Assembly (NCBI GenBank): GCA_002455335.1
Contig: DKKP01000201.1
Span: forward strand, 1-15,427
Length of the DNA stretch: 15,427 nt
DNA from: Anaerolineales bacterium UBA6663
GTDB lineage: Bacteria; Chloroflexota; Anaerolineae; Anaerolineales; UBA6663
Reading direction: 5' to 3'
Position 1 is the stretch's first letter. Every line of letters begins with the position of its first letter. A model generated the notes under the pieces. It made no database searches. It saw only the letters and a program-made list of their open reading frames with translations, and was not told the origin of the DNA. Made by a program: the position numbers and the translations under genes. This document shows, one piece after another, positions 1-7,850 of this stretch.

Positions 1-1
1 C

Positions 2-74
2 GGCGCGTCGTGATGGCCGGGGCGCCATGGCCCGACGTAACACACGACGATGGTGGCGCGTCATGATGGCCGGG
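2..74. repeat. Pair of 20-bp direct repeats
   Basis: Positions 2-21 and 55-74 carry the same 20-bp sequence with one difference (ggcgcgtcGtgatggccggg against A at the marked G), 53 bp apart. The second copy runs into the palindrome at 72-103. No gene reads through here with coding character. The repeats may be part of a larger intergenic repeat block cut by the left edge of the window. Confidence 0.6.
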
Positions 75-103
75 TAGAGACGGGGCATGCCCCGTCTCTA
101 CCC
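72..103. repeat. Perfect 32-bp palindrome (GTAGAGAC-type intergenic hairpin)
   Basis: Positions 72-103 form a perfect inverted repeat centred between 87 and 88, with arms of 16 bp and no loop, reading gggtagagacggggca and its reverse complement. The left arm begins with GGGTAGAGAC and the centre is GCATGC. From memory, palindromes of this GTAGAGAC...GTCTCTAC kind are frequent interspersed elements in Chloroflexota and cyanobacteria. It lies about 65 bp after the yjjX stop on the transcribed strand, so it could fold in the 3' part of that transcript. It has no U-run and is better called a repeat than a terminator. Confidence 0.8.
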
Positions 104-144
104 CCGTGGCCAACGCGATGTCGACCGTCGGGTTCCCCACGGCC

Positions 145-162
145 CGCGGGCATCGGCCCGCG
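145..162 (-). terminator. GC-rich hairpin just after yjjX (possible terminator)
   Basis: A 7-bp perfect stem (CGCGGGC with GCCCGCG) closes a 4-base loop and begins six bases after the yjjX stop codon. No T-run follows on the transcribed strand, so it is not a textbook intrinsic terminator. It may pause or protect the 3' end of the operon transcript. Confidence 0.35.
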
Positions 163-168
163 ATGTAT

Positions 169-702
169 TCAAAAATACAATTCGGGATTGCGAAATGCCA
201 CAAGCGCCAATACCACGGCATGTTCGTATAACGCCAATCGATCGATGACGTCGCCGGTCAACAGGCCAATGGCGCCATTCGCCTGCTTGGAGTTCGAACG
301 CCCGAAAACGCGGTCGTCGGCGACACCGAGCTCAACGCCCTGTCGCACAAGTTCAGCCACGGCCGGCGGTAGCAGGAACGATCCCGAGCGCGCCCGCCCG
401 GCCCGACCCAGCACATCGTAGACAACGACCCAGGCGAAGGCCTCGAGCCCGGCCGGATCCTCGCCGCAGCCGCCCTCGATACCCACGATGTAATCGACCT
501 CGGGATGCGCGGCCCGCGCCGCCGTGCAACGGCCCTCGGCGCCAGCCACGGTCTCGGCGTCGCCCATCGGCTGGTGGCTGACGCCCGACGGCGCATCAAA
601 GCCCTGCGTCTCCCAAATCTGATCCGGGAACATGCGCGCAAAGCCCGCGCGGGCCGCAGCGATTTTGACGGGGTTCTGGGAAGCGACGATCAGAGTGGGC
701 AT
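169..702 (-). CDS. yjjX: Inosine/xanthosine triphosphatase, YjjX (NTPase/DUF84) family
   Basis: The 177-residue protein matches the YjjX family in length (about 170 residues in E. coli) and motifs. It has the N-terminal nucleotide-binding SQNPVK (residues 8-13), a QPMGDAET segment (44-51), the central GIEGG (74-78) and the C-terminal GAIGLLTGDVIDR (143-155). Known members hydrolyse non-canonical purine triphosphates (ITP, XTP) in the cytosol so that they are not built into nucleic acids. It is the last gene of the yebC-ruvC-ruvA-yjjX group, 62 bp after ruvA, so pool cleaning is placed with DNA-junction repair. The ATG at 702 has no clear Shine-Dalgarno sequence, but the conserved N-terminus starts right there. 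Confidence 0.88.
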   Translation of the reverse strand: MPTLIVASQNPVKIAAARAGFARMFPDQIWETQGFDAPSGVSHQPMGDAETVAGAEGRCTAARAAHPEVDYIVGIEGGCGEDPAGLEAFAWVVVYDVLGRAGRARSGSFLLPPAVAELVRQGVELGVADDRVFGRSNSKQANGAIGLLTGDVIDRLALYEHAVVLALVAFRNPELYF

Positions 703-733
703 GGAACGTAGGGCGATTGGCGTTGAAGCGCCC

Positions 734-763
734 AGGCGTCAGTAGCTCCGACGCCTGACGCCT
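734..763. repeat. 7-bp-unit inverted repeat between ruvA and yjjX
   Basis: The unit GACGCCT occurs twice in tandem at 750-763, and its inverse AGGCGTC once at 734-740. Two alternative stems are possible: 733-740 with 750-757 (8 bp), or 734-742 with 755-763 (9 bp, perfect). The element ends one base before the ruvA stop codon at 765-767. It resembles in layout the larger short-unit hairpins at 1353-1415 and 6810-6961. Confidence 0.6.
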
Positions 764-764
764 A

Positions 765-1343
765 TCAAGAGAAGTATCCTAGCGCCAGCCGGATCCGTTC
801 CTCGAGCGCAGCAGCCCCATGCTCCTTGGGGATCGATTGAACCGCGGCCTGGGCCTCGACCACGCTGTATCCCAGCGCCGTGAGGGCGGTAATGACGTCG
901 GCATCGACATCGGCCGGCATAACCCCCGCGAACTCGAAGCCGCCGCCGAGCTTATCTTTGAGCGTGAACACGATCTTCTCGGCCGTCTTCTTGCCGATAC
1001 CCTTGACGCGACTGAGCACCTCTGCCTGCTCGTTGGCGATGGCGCCGCGCAGCACGTCTGGCGAGAGCGACGACAACACCGAGAGCCCGACCTTTGGCCC
1101 GATGCCCTGCACTGTCAGGAGCAGGTCGAACAGGCTGCGCTGCTCTTCGCTCTCGAAACCGAACAGACTGAGCGCATCCTCGCGCACGATGAGTACAGTG
1201 TGCAAGAACAGACTGCGTCCGACGTCAGCGCCGTCGAGCACCGAGGTCGGCACGGCCACGCGATAGCCGACGCCGCCCACCTCAAGCACAAGCGAGTCGG
1301 GCGGCGCGATCGAAAGCAGGGTTCCGCGAAGAGAAGAGATCAT
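765..1343 (-). CDS. ruvA: Holliday junction branch migration protein RuvA
   Basis: The 192-residue protein has the three RuvA parts. These are an N-terminal OB-fold (about 1-63, beginning MISSLRGTL), two helix-hairpin-helix motifs (LLTVQGIGPKVGLSVLSSL and LSRVKGIGKKTAEKIVFTLK), and a C-terminal domain III (about 145-192, DVITALTALGYSVVEAQAAV) that in the family contacts RuvB. RuvA tetramers bind four-way junctions and position the RuvB motor. No ruvB lies in the window, so it must be elsewhere. The ATG at 1343 has no visible Shine-Dalgarno sequence. Ten bases upstream of it begins the strong hairpin 1353-1415, which fills almost the whole gap to ruvC. Confidence 0.97.
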   Translation of the reverse strand: MISSLRGTLLSIAPPDSLVLEVGGVGYRVAVPTSVLDGADVGRSLFLHTVLIVREDALSLFGFESEEQRSLFDLLLTVQGIGPKVGLSVLSSLSPDVLRGAIANEQAEVLSRVKGIGKKTAEKIVFTLKDKLGGGFEFAGVMPADVDADVITALTALGYSVVEAQAAVQSIPKEHGAAALEERIRLALGYFS

Positions 1344-1352
1344 GGTGAATTG

Positions 1353-1415
1353 CTGATTGTTGAATGTTGATTGTTGATGGCCAATCAGCCATCAGCGATC
1401 AACATTCAGCAATCA
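1353..1415. repeat. 7-bp tandem/inverted repeat hairpin between ruvC and ruvA
   Basis: Nine 7-bp units fill this stretch exactly. Four are forward (CTGATTG, TTGAATG, TTGATTG, TTGATGG at 1353-1380) and five inverted (CCAATCA, GCCATCA, GCGATCA, ACATTCA, GCAATCA at 1381-1415). Arms 1354-1381 and 1388-1415 pair over 28 bp with a 6-base loop. Three pairs are imperfect (T-G on the plus strand, C-A mismatches in the mRNA). The last unit contains the ruvC stop codon (TGA, 1415-1413). Confidence 0.9.
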
Positions 1416-1898
1416 CGAAAGGTTCTTGTACTTGTATGAATGCAGATGACAGATGGCCACGGCCAGTGCGTCCGCGGCGTCGTCGGGCCGCGGGATCTCG
1501 CGCAGATTGAGCAGCGTACGCACCATCTGCTGCATCTGCGGTTTGTCGGCGCTGCCATAGCCGGCCACGGCGTGCTTGACTTCGTTGGGCGTGTACTCGC
1601 CGATCGACACGCCGGCCTCGGTCAGCGCCAACAGGATAACGCCCCTGGCCTGCCCGACAGTCATCGCCGTAGAGACGTTCTTCTGGAAGAAGAGCTTCTC
1701 GACGGCCGCGGTCTCGGGCCTGTGTTCGCGCAGCAATTCGCGCAATTGGATGTAGATCTCGCGCAGCCGCTCGCCCATGGCCAGCGTCTTGGGCGTGGTG
1801 ATCACGCCATAGGCCACAAGCTCGGGGCCGTTGACGCCATCACGCACCAGGCCATAGCCGGTGGTCGCAGTGCCGGGATCGATCCCGAGCACGATCAT
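1413..1898 (-). CDS. ruvC: Crossover junction endodeoxyribonuclease RuvC
   Basis: The 161-residue protein is a complete RuvC, the dimeric nuclease that cuts Holliday junctions symmetrically after RuvAB migration. The RNase H-like fold starts with MIVLGIDPG. The four acidic metal ligands of the family are present: D7, E67 (AAVEKLFF), and D140 and D143 (PDDAADALAVAICH). The basic segment VKHAVAGYGSADKPQMQ (108-124) also matches. The ATG at 1898 is 26 bp after yebC and lacks a clear Shine-Dalgarno sequence. The stop codon is supplied by the repeat element at 1353-1415. The yebC-ruvC-ruvA order is a common bacterial arrangement. Confidence 0.97.
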   Translation of the reverse strand: MIVLGIDPGTATTGYGLVRDGVNGPELVAYGVITTPKTLAMGERLREIYIQLRELLREHRPETAAVEKLFFQKNVSTAMTVGQARGVILLALTEAGVSIGEYTPNEVKHAVAGYGSADKPQMQQMVRTLLNLREIPRPDDAADALAVAICHLHSYKYKNLS

Positions 1899-1924
1899 GG
1901 CGTCGGGTCGCGGCGCGCCGGCCC

Positions 1925-2671
1925 TCAGGCCAGCAGCGCGAGCGCCTCGTCCGAGACCTCGACGTTGTAGTACACGCTCTGGACGTCGTCGAGCTCTTCG
2001 AGGTGCTCGACCAGCTTGAGCACACCGGCCGTCGACTCGGCGTCGAGCTCGAGCTTTTGATTGGGCTCCATGCGGAGCTCGCTCTCGGCCGGCTTGATGC
2101 CCGCCTTCTCGAGCGCATGCACGATCGCGCCGAATTGCTCGGGCGCGGCATAGATCTCGATCATGTCTTCGCTCGGCGCGACGTCGTCGGCGCCGGCATC
2201 GACGGCCAACTCAAAAAGCTTGTCGAAATCCTGGCCCTCGGCCGACACCGCGATGTAGGCTTTGCGCGTGAACTGCCAGGAGACCGCGCCCGCCTCGGCC
2301 ATGTTCCCATTCGCGCGGGTCACCACGCGCCTGATCTCCGAGACGCTGCGATTGCGGTTGTCGGTGAACACCTGGATGAGCACGCCCGAGCCGGCCGGGC
2401 CATAGGCCTCGTACATGGCCTGTTCGAAGGCCACGCCATCTTTGTCTTCGCCCGTGCCCTTGCGGACGGCGCGCTCGATGTTGTCTTTCGGCATCGAGCT
2501 GGATTTCGCCTTCTCGATCGCCAGACGGAGTTTGAAGTTCGTGTCTGGGCTGCCGCCGTCGCGGGCAGCCACGATGATGTCACGCGTCAGGCGGGTGAAA
2601 AGCGCACCGCGCTTGGCATCCATCGAATTCTTGGTGCGCTGAATGGTCTTCCATTTGCTATGTCCGGACAT
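1925..2671 (-). CDS. yebC: YebC/PmpR family (TACO1-like) DNA-binding regulator or translation factor
   Basis: The 248-residue protein begins with the family signature MSGHSKWKTIQRTKN and keeps conserved segments DAKRGALFTRLTRDI, SSSMPKDNIERAVRKG, EAYGPAGSGVLIQVFTDN and NMAEAGAVSWQF. Members have been described both as transcriptional regulators (including of ruv genes or quorum sensing) and, more recently, as factors easing ribosome stalling on proline stretches. Which applies here cannot be read from the sequence. The frame is open upstream to 2776, but the conserved start and the AGAGGG ribosome binding site fix the ATG at 2671. It is the first gene of its operon, with a strong -10 box 40 bp upstream. 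Confidence 0.95.
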   Translation of the reverse strand: MSGHSKWKTIQRTKNSMDAKRGALFTRLTRDIIVAARDGGSPDTNFKLRLAIEKAKSSSMPKDNIERAVRKGTGEDKDGVAFEQAMYEAYGPAGSGVLIQVFTDNRNRSVSEIRRVVTRANGNMAEAGAVSWQFTRKAYIAVSAEGQDFDKLFELAVDAGADDVAPSEDMIEIYAAPEQFGAIVHALEKAGIKPAESELRMEPNQKLELDAESTAGVLKLVEHLEELDDVQSVYYNVEVSDEALALLA

Positions 2672-2678
2672 GGTGCAG

Positions 2679-2684
2679 CCCTCT
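2679..2684 (-). promoter_or_regulatory. Shine-Dalgarno site of yebC
   Basis: AGAGGG on the minus strand lies 7 bases before the ATG at 2671. It decides against the longer open frame that could start at 2776, whose extra 35 residues would also run through the promoter. Confidence 0.75.
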
Positions 2685-2710
2685 GTGGGTCGATGTTTTT
2701 GCGGCGATCT

Positions 2711-2719
2711 ATTATAACA
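2711..2719 (-). promoter_or_regulatory. Extended -10 promoter of the yebC-ruvC-ruvA-yjjX operon
   Basis: The minus strand reads TGTTATAAT, a perfect TATAAT with the extended -10 TG one base upstream. At the usual 17-base distance the -35 region reads AAAACC, a poor match, which fits an extended -10 promoter. Transcription would start near 2704, giving a leader of about 30 bases that contains the Shine-Dalgarno site. Confidence 0.7.
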
Positions 2720-2743
2720 GACCGCCGACGACAGGTTTTCACA

Positions 2744-2774
2744 CACGCCTTGAGGGCGTGCACGGGCACGTGCC
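2744..2774. other. Two small dyads between the protease gene and yebC
   Basis: A 6-bp stem with a 5-base loop (CACGCC at 2744-2749, GGCGTG at 2755-2760) is followed by a perfect 10-bp palindrome, ggcacgtgcc (2765-2774). They lie 12-42 bp after the protease stop and about 28 bp upstream of the yebC -10 box. They could be a weak transcript end for the protease gene, or an operator for the yebC promoter. No T-run follows on the transcribed strand, so termination is uncertain. Confidence 0.35.
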
Positions 2775-2785
2775 AATCGCAGATC

Positions 2786-5146
2786 CTACTCATGCCCGAT
2801 GATCGGCAGCCAATGCGGATAATAGGCGGGCGAGCACACCCCAACCGCGTCGAGGTTGAAGTTGACCACAGGCCCGCCCGCCGGCGTGACCGCGGCGAAG
2901 GTCACCTGATGCGCCCCGCCATTGGCGTAGGCGTTCAAGTTCAGGCGGACCACACGCTGCTCGGCGTAAGCGGCGCGATCGAGCGCCGAGATCGTGAACA
3001 GCGGCGTGCCGTCGACGGCCGCCTGAAACTGATGCGCGGCTGTCGCACCCGCATCGGCGCGGCTGACGTCGACGATGAACTCGAGCGTGGCCGAGCCCGC
3101 CGGGATCATGACCGATTGGCCGACCATCTGCGACACCGTCGTGCCGGCACCGGTATAGCCGCCGAAGCGCGCCCACCCTGACCCATTCGCCGGGGCGGCC
3201 GGGCCTGTCCCGTCAACCACCGGTGTCGTGCGCAGCGGCAAGACGCCGGCGACCGATGTGGTTTGCGCCCAACCCGTGCCGTTCTCGAAGACAGCGTTGG
3301 CGATCAGGTTGCCCGGGCACAGTTGCCGCCCTGCCCCTGTCAGCCCAAGTGCGGCCGTCAGACCGGTCGCGTACGACACACTGAGTTGGCCAGTCAGGGT
3401 GGAGACCGTCGTTGGCGCATAGCGCAGGACGATCGTGCAAGTCGAACGGGCGGCCAGGCTCGAGGCGCACGTGCCGCCGGTCCCCGGATAGGCGCCGCCC
3501 AGGTAGGACACGCCTGAACCGCCGAGCGTCGGGCTCCCCAACGTCACAGCCAGGCTGCGCGGGTTGGAGAGCGTCACGGTTGCCGTGCTCGCCAGGTCGA
3601 TGACGATCTGGCCAAAGCCCACGGTCGGCGCCTGGGTGAACCGCACCGGCAGCGAGCGATCGAGCGCGATCCTGGGCCGGACGAGGCCGTTGCGCGAATC
3701 GGTCACGGGCACGCCGTCGCTCTTCACCCGGTTGAGCAGGGTCTCCAGGTTATCGCCCGGGTACATCTGCCGATACAACACCCACGCACCTGCGACATGC
3801 GGCGTCGCCATCGAGGTGCCGGGCTTGAGTGTAAAGGAGCGGTTCGTAGTGGCCGACTGGATCCATTCGCCCGGGGCCAAGAGCGACAGCATCGAGGCGC
3901 TGTTCGAGAACGCTGACACGACATCGGCCGGCATCGCGGCCGGGCCGCCATCCTTCACCGAGCCGACACTGATCGCGCTCGAGATGCAGGCGGGGGCGAC
4001 CAGCCCGTCGGTGTAGTAGGTGTTTCCAGCCGCAATGAAGGTCGGTACTCCAGCGGTGCGCAAGTCGTCGATCGCGGCCTTACGCGAATCGCTATCGCAT
4101 GCAGATGTCTGCTTGATTGAGCCGCCCAGGCTCATGTTGACCGCCGCCAGGTTATAGGTCGTCACCACACCAGCCAGCCAGTCGAGCGCCCGCAACTGGT
4201 CGCCTGGGAACGTGAGGTAGCATGGTGTCTGGGAAAATCCCCCACAAGCCGTGGCTGTATCGACCCGCGAGAATACCTGCACGGCGATCATCGATGCATC
4301 GGGGGCGACACCGTTGTACACAGCCGAAGCGGAATCCGAAGTCATCGTACTGTAGGCACGTCCGGCCGCAATGCCGGCGACATGGGTGCCGTGGTCACAT
4401 ACACCAGTCGGATCAGCATTATTGACGCTGCACGGGCGCGCTGCATCAGTGCCAAATTGGATTGACTGCGCGTTAGGGCAGAGCGTGGTTGTCGAGTACA
4501 GTCCAGATGTGCCCGTAAAGGTCCCCGTTGTAGAAAAGCACGCCTCAGCAACCACCCGACCCTGCAGAAACGGGTGCAGCTTGTCCACTCCGTTGTCCAG
4601 GATCGCGATGGCGTAGCCGGCGCCGGTGTAGCCCTGGGCGTGAGCGCCATAGGCCCCCGAGGCGCCGATCAAAGCGCCGCTGTCAGCGAGTTGCGTGGTC
4701 TCGGGGATGTCTTCCTGGATCCCGGCCACAAGCGGCGAGGCCTGGAGCGCTGCCAGGCCGGCGGCGTCCACGACGACGATCGCGTAGGGTAGTCGCTCGA
4801 GGCTCTGGTAGTCACCCCCAAGTGAGCCAAGCTCGGCCTGAAGTGCTGTGGCGGCGTCGGCGATGGCCGTGCGTTGGGTGTCGACCTGGTCGAAGGCCAT
4901 CCCGGCCTCGGGTGCGAAGCCCGTGTTCAGGCGCACGATCACGCGGGTCTGCCCCCCACTCTGCAATCGGCCCGCGATGGTGGCGAAGGCGGCGGCGCGC
5001 TCCTGGCGCGCCAGCGCCAACGCCTGATCCTTGGCGACCCGACGTGCGATCTCGGCGCCCGCCGAGGGCTCGGGTAGCGAACCGAAACCGGCGAACACGA
5101 GCGCCAGGGTCAACGCCCAGCGAATCAAACCTGCAATACGCAACAT
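2786..5146 (-). CDS. Secreted subtilisin-like S8 family serine protease with C-terminal accessory domains
   Basis: The predicted 786-residue precursor has a signal peptide (hydrophobic core ALTLALVFAGFG, probable cleavage after AGA near residue 31) and an inhibitor-type propeptide (about 65-140). The S8 domain (about 165-500) has its catalytic residues visible: D184 in AILDNGVD, H252 in DHGTHVAG, oxyanion N375 in AAGNT and S445 in GTSMATPHVAG. Several cysteines between Asp and His suggest disulfides. After it come an Ig-like segment of the choice-of-anchor/Hydin type (about 505-605, with TLTGQLSVSY) and a beta-sandwich domain (about 612-770), ending in YYPHWLPIIGHE. It probably degrades extracellular protein. 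The ATG at 5146 is chosen over a TTG at 5158 because GAGG overlaps the TTG. No partner gene is adjacent. Confidence 0.93.
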   Translation of the reverse strand: MLRIAGLIRWALTLALVFAGFGSLPEPSAGAEIARRVAKDQALALARQERAAAFATIAGRLQSGGQTRVIVRLNTGFAPEAGMAFDQVDTQRTAIADAATALQAELGSLGGDYQSLERLPYAIVVVDAAGLAALQASPLVAGIQEDIPETTQLADSGALIGASGAYGAHAQGYTGAGYAIAILDNGVDKLHPFLQGRVVAEACFSTTGTFTGTSGLYSTTTLCPNAQSIQFGTDAARPCSVNNADPTGVCDHGTHVAGIAAGRAYSTMTSDSASAVYNGVAPDASMIAVQVFSRVDTATACGGFSQTPCYLTFPGDQLRALDWLAGVVTTYNLAAVNMSLGGSIKQTSACDSDSRKAAIDDLRTAGVPTFIAAGNTYYTDGLVAPACISSAISVGSVKDGGPAAMPADVVSAFSNSASMLSLLAPGEWIQSATTNRSFTLKPGTSMATPHVAGAWVLYRQMYPGDNLETLLNRVKSDGVPVTDSRNGLVRPRIALDRSLPVRFTQAPTVGFGQIVIDLASTATVTLSNPRSLAVTLGSPTLGGSGVSYLGGAYPGTGGTCASSLAARSTCTIVLRYAPTTVSTLTGQLSVSYATGLTAALGLTGAGRQLCPGNLIANAVFENGTGWAQTTSVAGVLPLRTTPVVDGTGPAAPANGSGWARFGGYTGAGTTVSQMVGQSVMIPAGSATLEFIVDVSRADAGATAAHQFQAAVDGTPLFTISALDRAAYAEQRVVRLNLNAYANGGAHQVTFAAVTPAGGPVVNFNLDAVGVCSPAYYPHWLPIIGHE

Positions 5147-5150
5147 CCGG

Positions 5151-5156
5151 CACCTC
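5151..5156 (-). promoter_or_regulatory. Shine-Dalgarno site of the S8 protease gene
   Basis: GAGGTG on the minus strand, with GAGG six bases before the ATG at 5146. Because it overlaps the in-frame TTG at 5158-5156, it supports the ATG as start. Confidence 0.65.
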
Positions 5157-5428
5157 AAGTCAAGGGAGAGGAATCACGATACCACAAAGAGGTGAAGACA
5201 GCTGGCAGGCCGAGCGCGTAGGGTGCACGGGCAAGTTGCCCGCGGGGGGGTCTCGGCCGCCGAATCCGCGGATGCCGCCAGGGCGGAACGCGCATGATGA
5301 CATTGGGGGCCGGTGGCGATGACACCGCGAGCAGCTCCACTTCGCCACACCGGCTTTCGCGCTCTGAAATCCACAAGCTCTGCGTTCGTCTCAATCGATC
5401 CAGGCCATCGCCCGCCGCTCCTCGCCCC
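5157..5428. other. Intergenic spacer between the VWA gene and the protease gene
   Basis: About 270 bp without a convincing gene; open frames here are continuations of shadow frames. It holds a 15-base dyad at 5228-5242 (cgggcaa, one central base, ttgcccg). The protease promoter should lie in it, since this gene is separated from the VWA gene by more than any other intergenic gap in the window, but I find no good -35/-10 pair. Confidence 0.5.
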
Positions 5429-6808
5429 TCACCGACCTGTGAACAACGTGTCCACGGCCGCGGAGAGCTCGGCGAGGTTGCTGACCTGATGCACGGCCGT
5501 GCACAACGGGAGATAGGCAAGCATGTCACTGTCGCCCTGGCCCCACGTCGCGCTTGGCTCGGGGTTGAACCACACAAGGCGCCGGGAACGCCGCTGAAGC
5601 CGCTCGAAAAGGTCAAGCCGCGGGTCGCGATGGTTGTTTCGGCCGTCACCGAGGACGATCACGGTCGTGCGTCGATCGACTGCGTCGAGATGCGTATCGA
5701 CGAAGTTCTTCAGGCTGAAGCCGAGATCCGTGGCGTAATACCCGGGAGGGATCCGGGTGAGCACGTTTGGGATGGCGACATCGGGGCGGTGCAACAGGAA
5801 GGCGTCGCTGACCTCCTCGAGGTGATCGTTGAACGCAAACGAGCGCGCCTTGCCGACCTGGTCTTGCATCTCGTACATCAGCCGTAACATGAACTCGGCC
5901 ACCGGCCGCATCGAGGTGGAGATGTCGCAGATCAGGGCGAACTTTGGCTTGATCTGGCGCTTCTTGTAGTGCAGGTCGAACGGCACGCCGCCAGTCCGCA
6001 GGTTGGCGCGAAGCGTGGTCTTTGCGTCGAGCTGCCGGCCGGCGCCCTTCTTCTGCCGTAGCGCCGCACGAGAACGCAATCGCGCGGCGAGTCGCGTCAC
6101 GAGCTTGCGCAGCTCGCGGGCCTCGGCTTCGGTGAGTTCGCTGAACGGCGTCTCGAGCAGGCCTTGTTCGTCGAAGGAACGAGGTTGGCGCTCGACCAGG
6201 TTGCGCGCGATGCTTTGCCCGGCATAGCGCGAAGCCTGCTCGGCCAACACCTCGGCATTGGCCTGCAGCATCTGCGCCACGGCCTCACGGCCCTCTGGGC
6301 TCATGCCCATCTGCTCGAGTTGCTGGAGGAGTTGGGCGATCTCACGCGCGAGTCGCTCGAGACCGAGCTGCCGCAGCATCGCACGCGTGATCCGCCCCTG
6401 TTCGCGCGGCTCGGTCGAACGCCCGGCGCCGGCGATGCGCGCGGCGCGTGCCAGCTCCTCATCCGTCGGCGGCTGACCCTGCGCAAGTTGCTGAAGCAGC
6501 CGGCTGAGGTCGCCCGCCAGCGCCCGCAGGGCCGCCTCGAGCGCGCGCTGTTGGTCGGGCGAGAGCGCCTGTTGCGGGGGAATGAGCGGCGGTCCGCCCG
6601 AGCCGAAGAACAACGGAAACAGGCGCTCGAAGGCGGGGCCGTCGTCGCGCTCTTTGACCAGGGTCGCCTTGAGCGCGCTCTTGAACGCTGCCCGATCTCT
6701 CACGCCAAGCACGGCGGCGGCGCGCGCGGCATCCTGGCTTTCGGCCAGGGACACCCGCAGGCCCGCGGCACGCAATCCGGCGATGAACTGGATGAGACGG
6801 TCGTCCAT
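5429..6808 (-). CDS. CoxE-like VWA domain protein, partner of the adjacent AAA+ ATPase
   Basis: The 459-residue protein starts with an N-terminal CoxE-type region (MDDRLIQFIAGLRAAGLRVS; about 1-75), followed by a Gln/Ala/Arg-rich helical middle (about 85-260). It ends with a von Willebrand factor A domain (about 287-455). The metal-binding MIDAS is intact: D295-S297-S299 in CDISTSM, T360-D361 in YYATDLGFSL and D388 in VLGDGRNNHRDP. In CO dehydrogenase systems CoxE works with the AAA+ protein CoxD to mature the active site, and related pairs act on other enzymes. Here the AAA+ gene lies directly upstream, but no molybdenum hydroxylase gene is in the window, so the client is unknown. No Shine-Dalgarno sequence precedes the ATG; the repeat array 6810-6961 starts one base before it. 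Confidence 0.88.
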   Translation of the reverse strand: MDDRLIQFIAGLRAAGLRVSLAESQDAARAAAVLGVRDRAAFKSALKATLVKERDDGPAFERLFPLFFGSGGPPLIPPQQALSPDQQRALEAALRALAGDLSRLLQQLAQGQPPTDEELARAARIAGAGRSTEPREQGRITRAMLRQLGLERLAREIAQLLQQLEQMGMSPEGREAVAQMLQANAEVLAEQASRYAGQSIARNLVERQPRSFDEQGLLETPFSELTEAEARELRKLVTRLAARLRSRAALRQKKGAGRQLDAKTTLRANLRTGGVPFDLHYKKRQIKPKFALICDISTSMRPVAEFMLRLMYEMQDQVGKARSFAFNDHLEEVSDAFLLHRPDVAIPNVLTRIPPGYYATDLGFSLKNFVDTHLDAVDRRTTVIVLGDGRNNHRDPRLDLFERLQRRSRRLVWFNPEPSATWGQGDSDMLAYLPLCTAVHQVSNLAELSAAVDTLFTGR

Positions 6809-6809
6809 T

Positions 6810-6947
6810 TAGTCGGGTGGTCGGGTGGTCGGGTGGTCATGTAGTCAGGTAGTCATGTAGTCAGGTAGTCAGGTAGTCAGGTAGTCGGGTCCTCGGAGCA
6901 TCGAGGACTACAAGACTACTAGACTACAAGACTACTAGACTACTAGA

Positions 6948-6961
<14 letters not shown>
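6810..6961. repeat. 8-bp tandem/inverted repeat element between the AAA+ and VWA genes
   Basis: Ten forward 8-bp units (tagtcagg, tagtcggg, tggtcggg and variants) fill 6810-6889. Seven inverted units (gactacaa, gactacta, gactacct, gactaccc) fill 6906-6961. Between them is a perfect 7-bp stem, gtcctcg (6889-6895) with cgaggac (6902-6908), around a 6-base loop. Core positions gactac/gtagtc are conserved and the last two bases vary. The element covers the last five codons and stop codon of the AAA+ gene on one side. On the other side it stops one base from the ATG of the VWA gene. Confidence 0.92.
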
Positions 6962-7847
<886 letters not shown>

Positions 7848-7850
7848 GCA

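Noticed and set aside
1354..1415. Intrinsic terminator between ruvC and ruvA
   Set aside because: The stem is strong but AT-rich in structure, has no T-run after it on the transcribed strand, and ruvA lacks its own visible promoter. A stability or repeat element fits better.
2672..2776. 35-residue N-terminal extension of YebC
   Set aside because: The extension would run through the promoter, and the family begins with MSGHSKW at 2671, preceded by AGAGGG.
2003..3181. Long plus-strand open frame (392 codons) across yebC and the protease end
   Set aside because: It is antisense to two well-supported genes, crosses the yebC promoter, and its translation is rich in Arg, His and Asp without any recognisable motif, as expected for shadow frames in GC-rich DNA.
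5155..5649. Minus-strand open frame of 164 codons upstream of the protease
   Set aside because: It overlaps the 3' end of the VWA gene in another frame, has Arg/Pro/Ser-rich composition with no domain, and no ribosome site was found.
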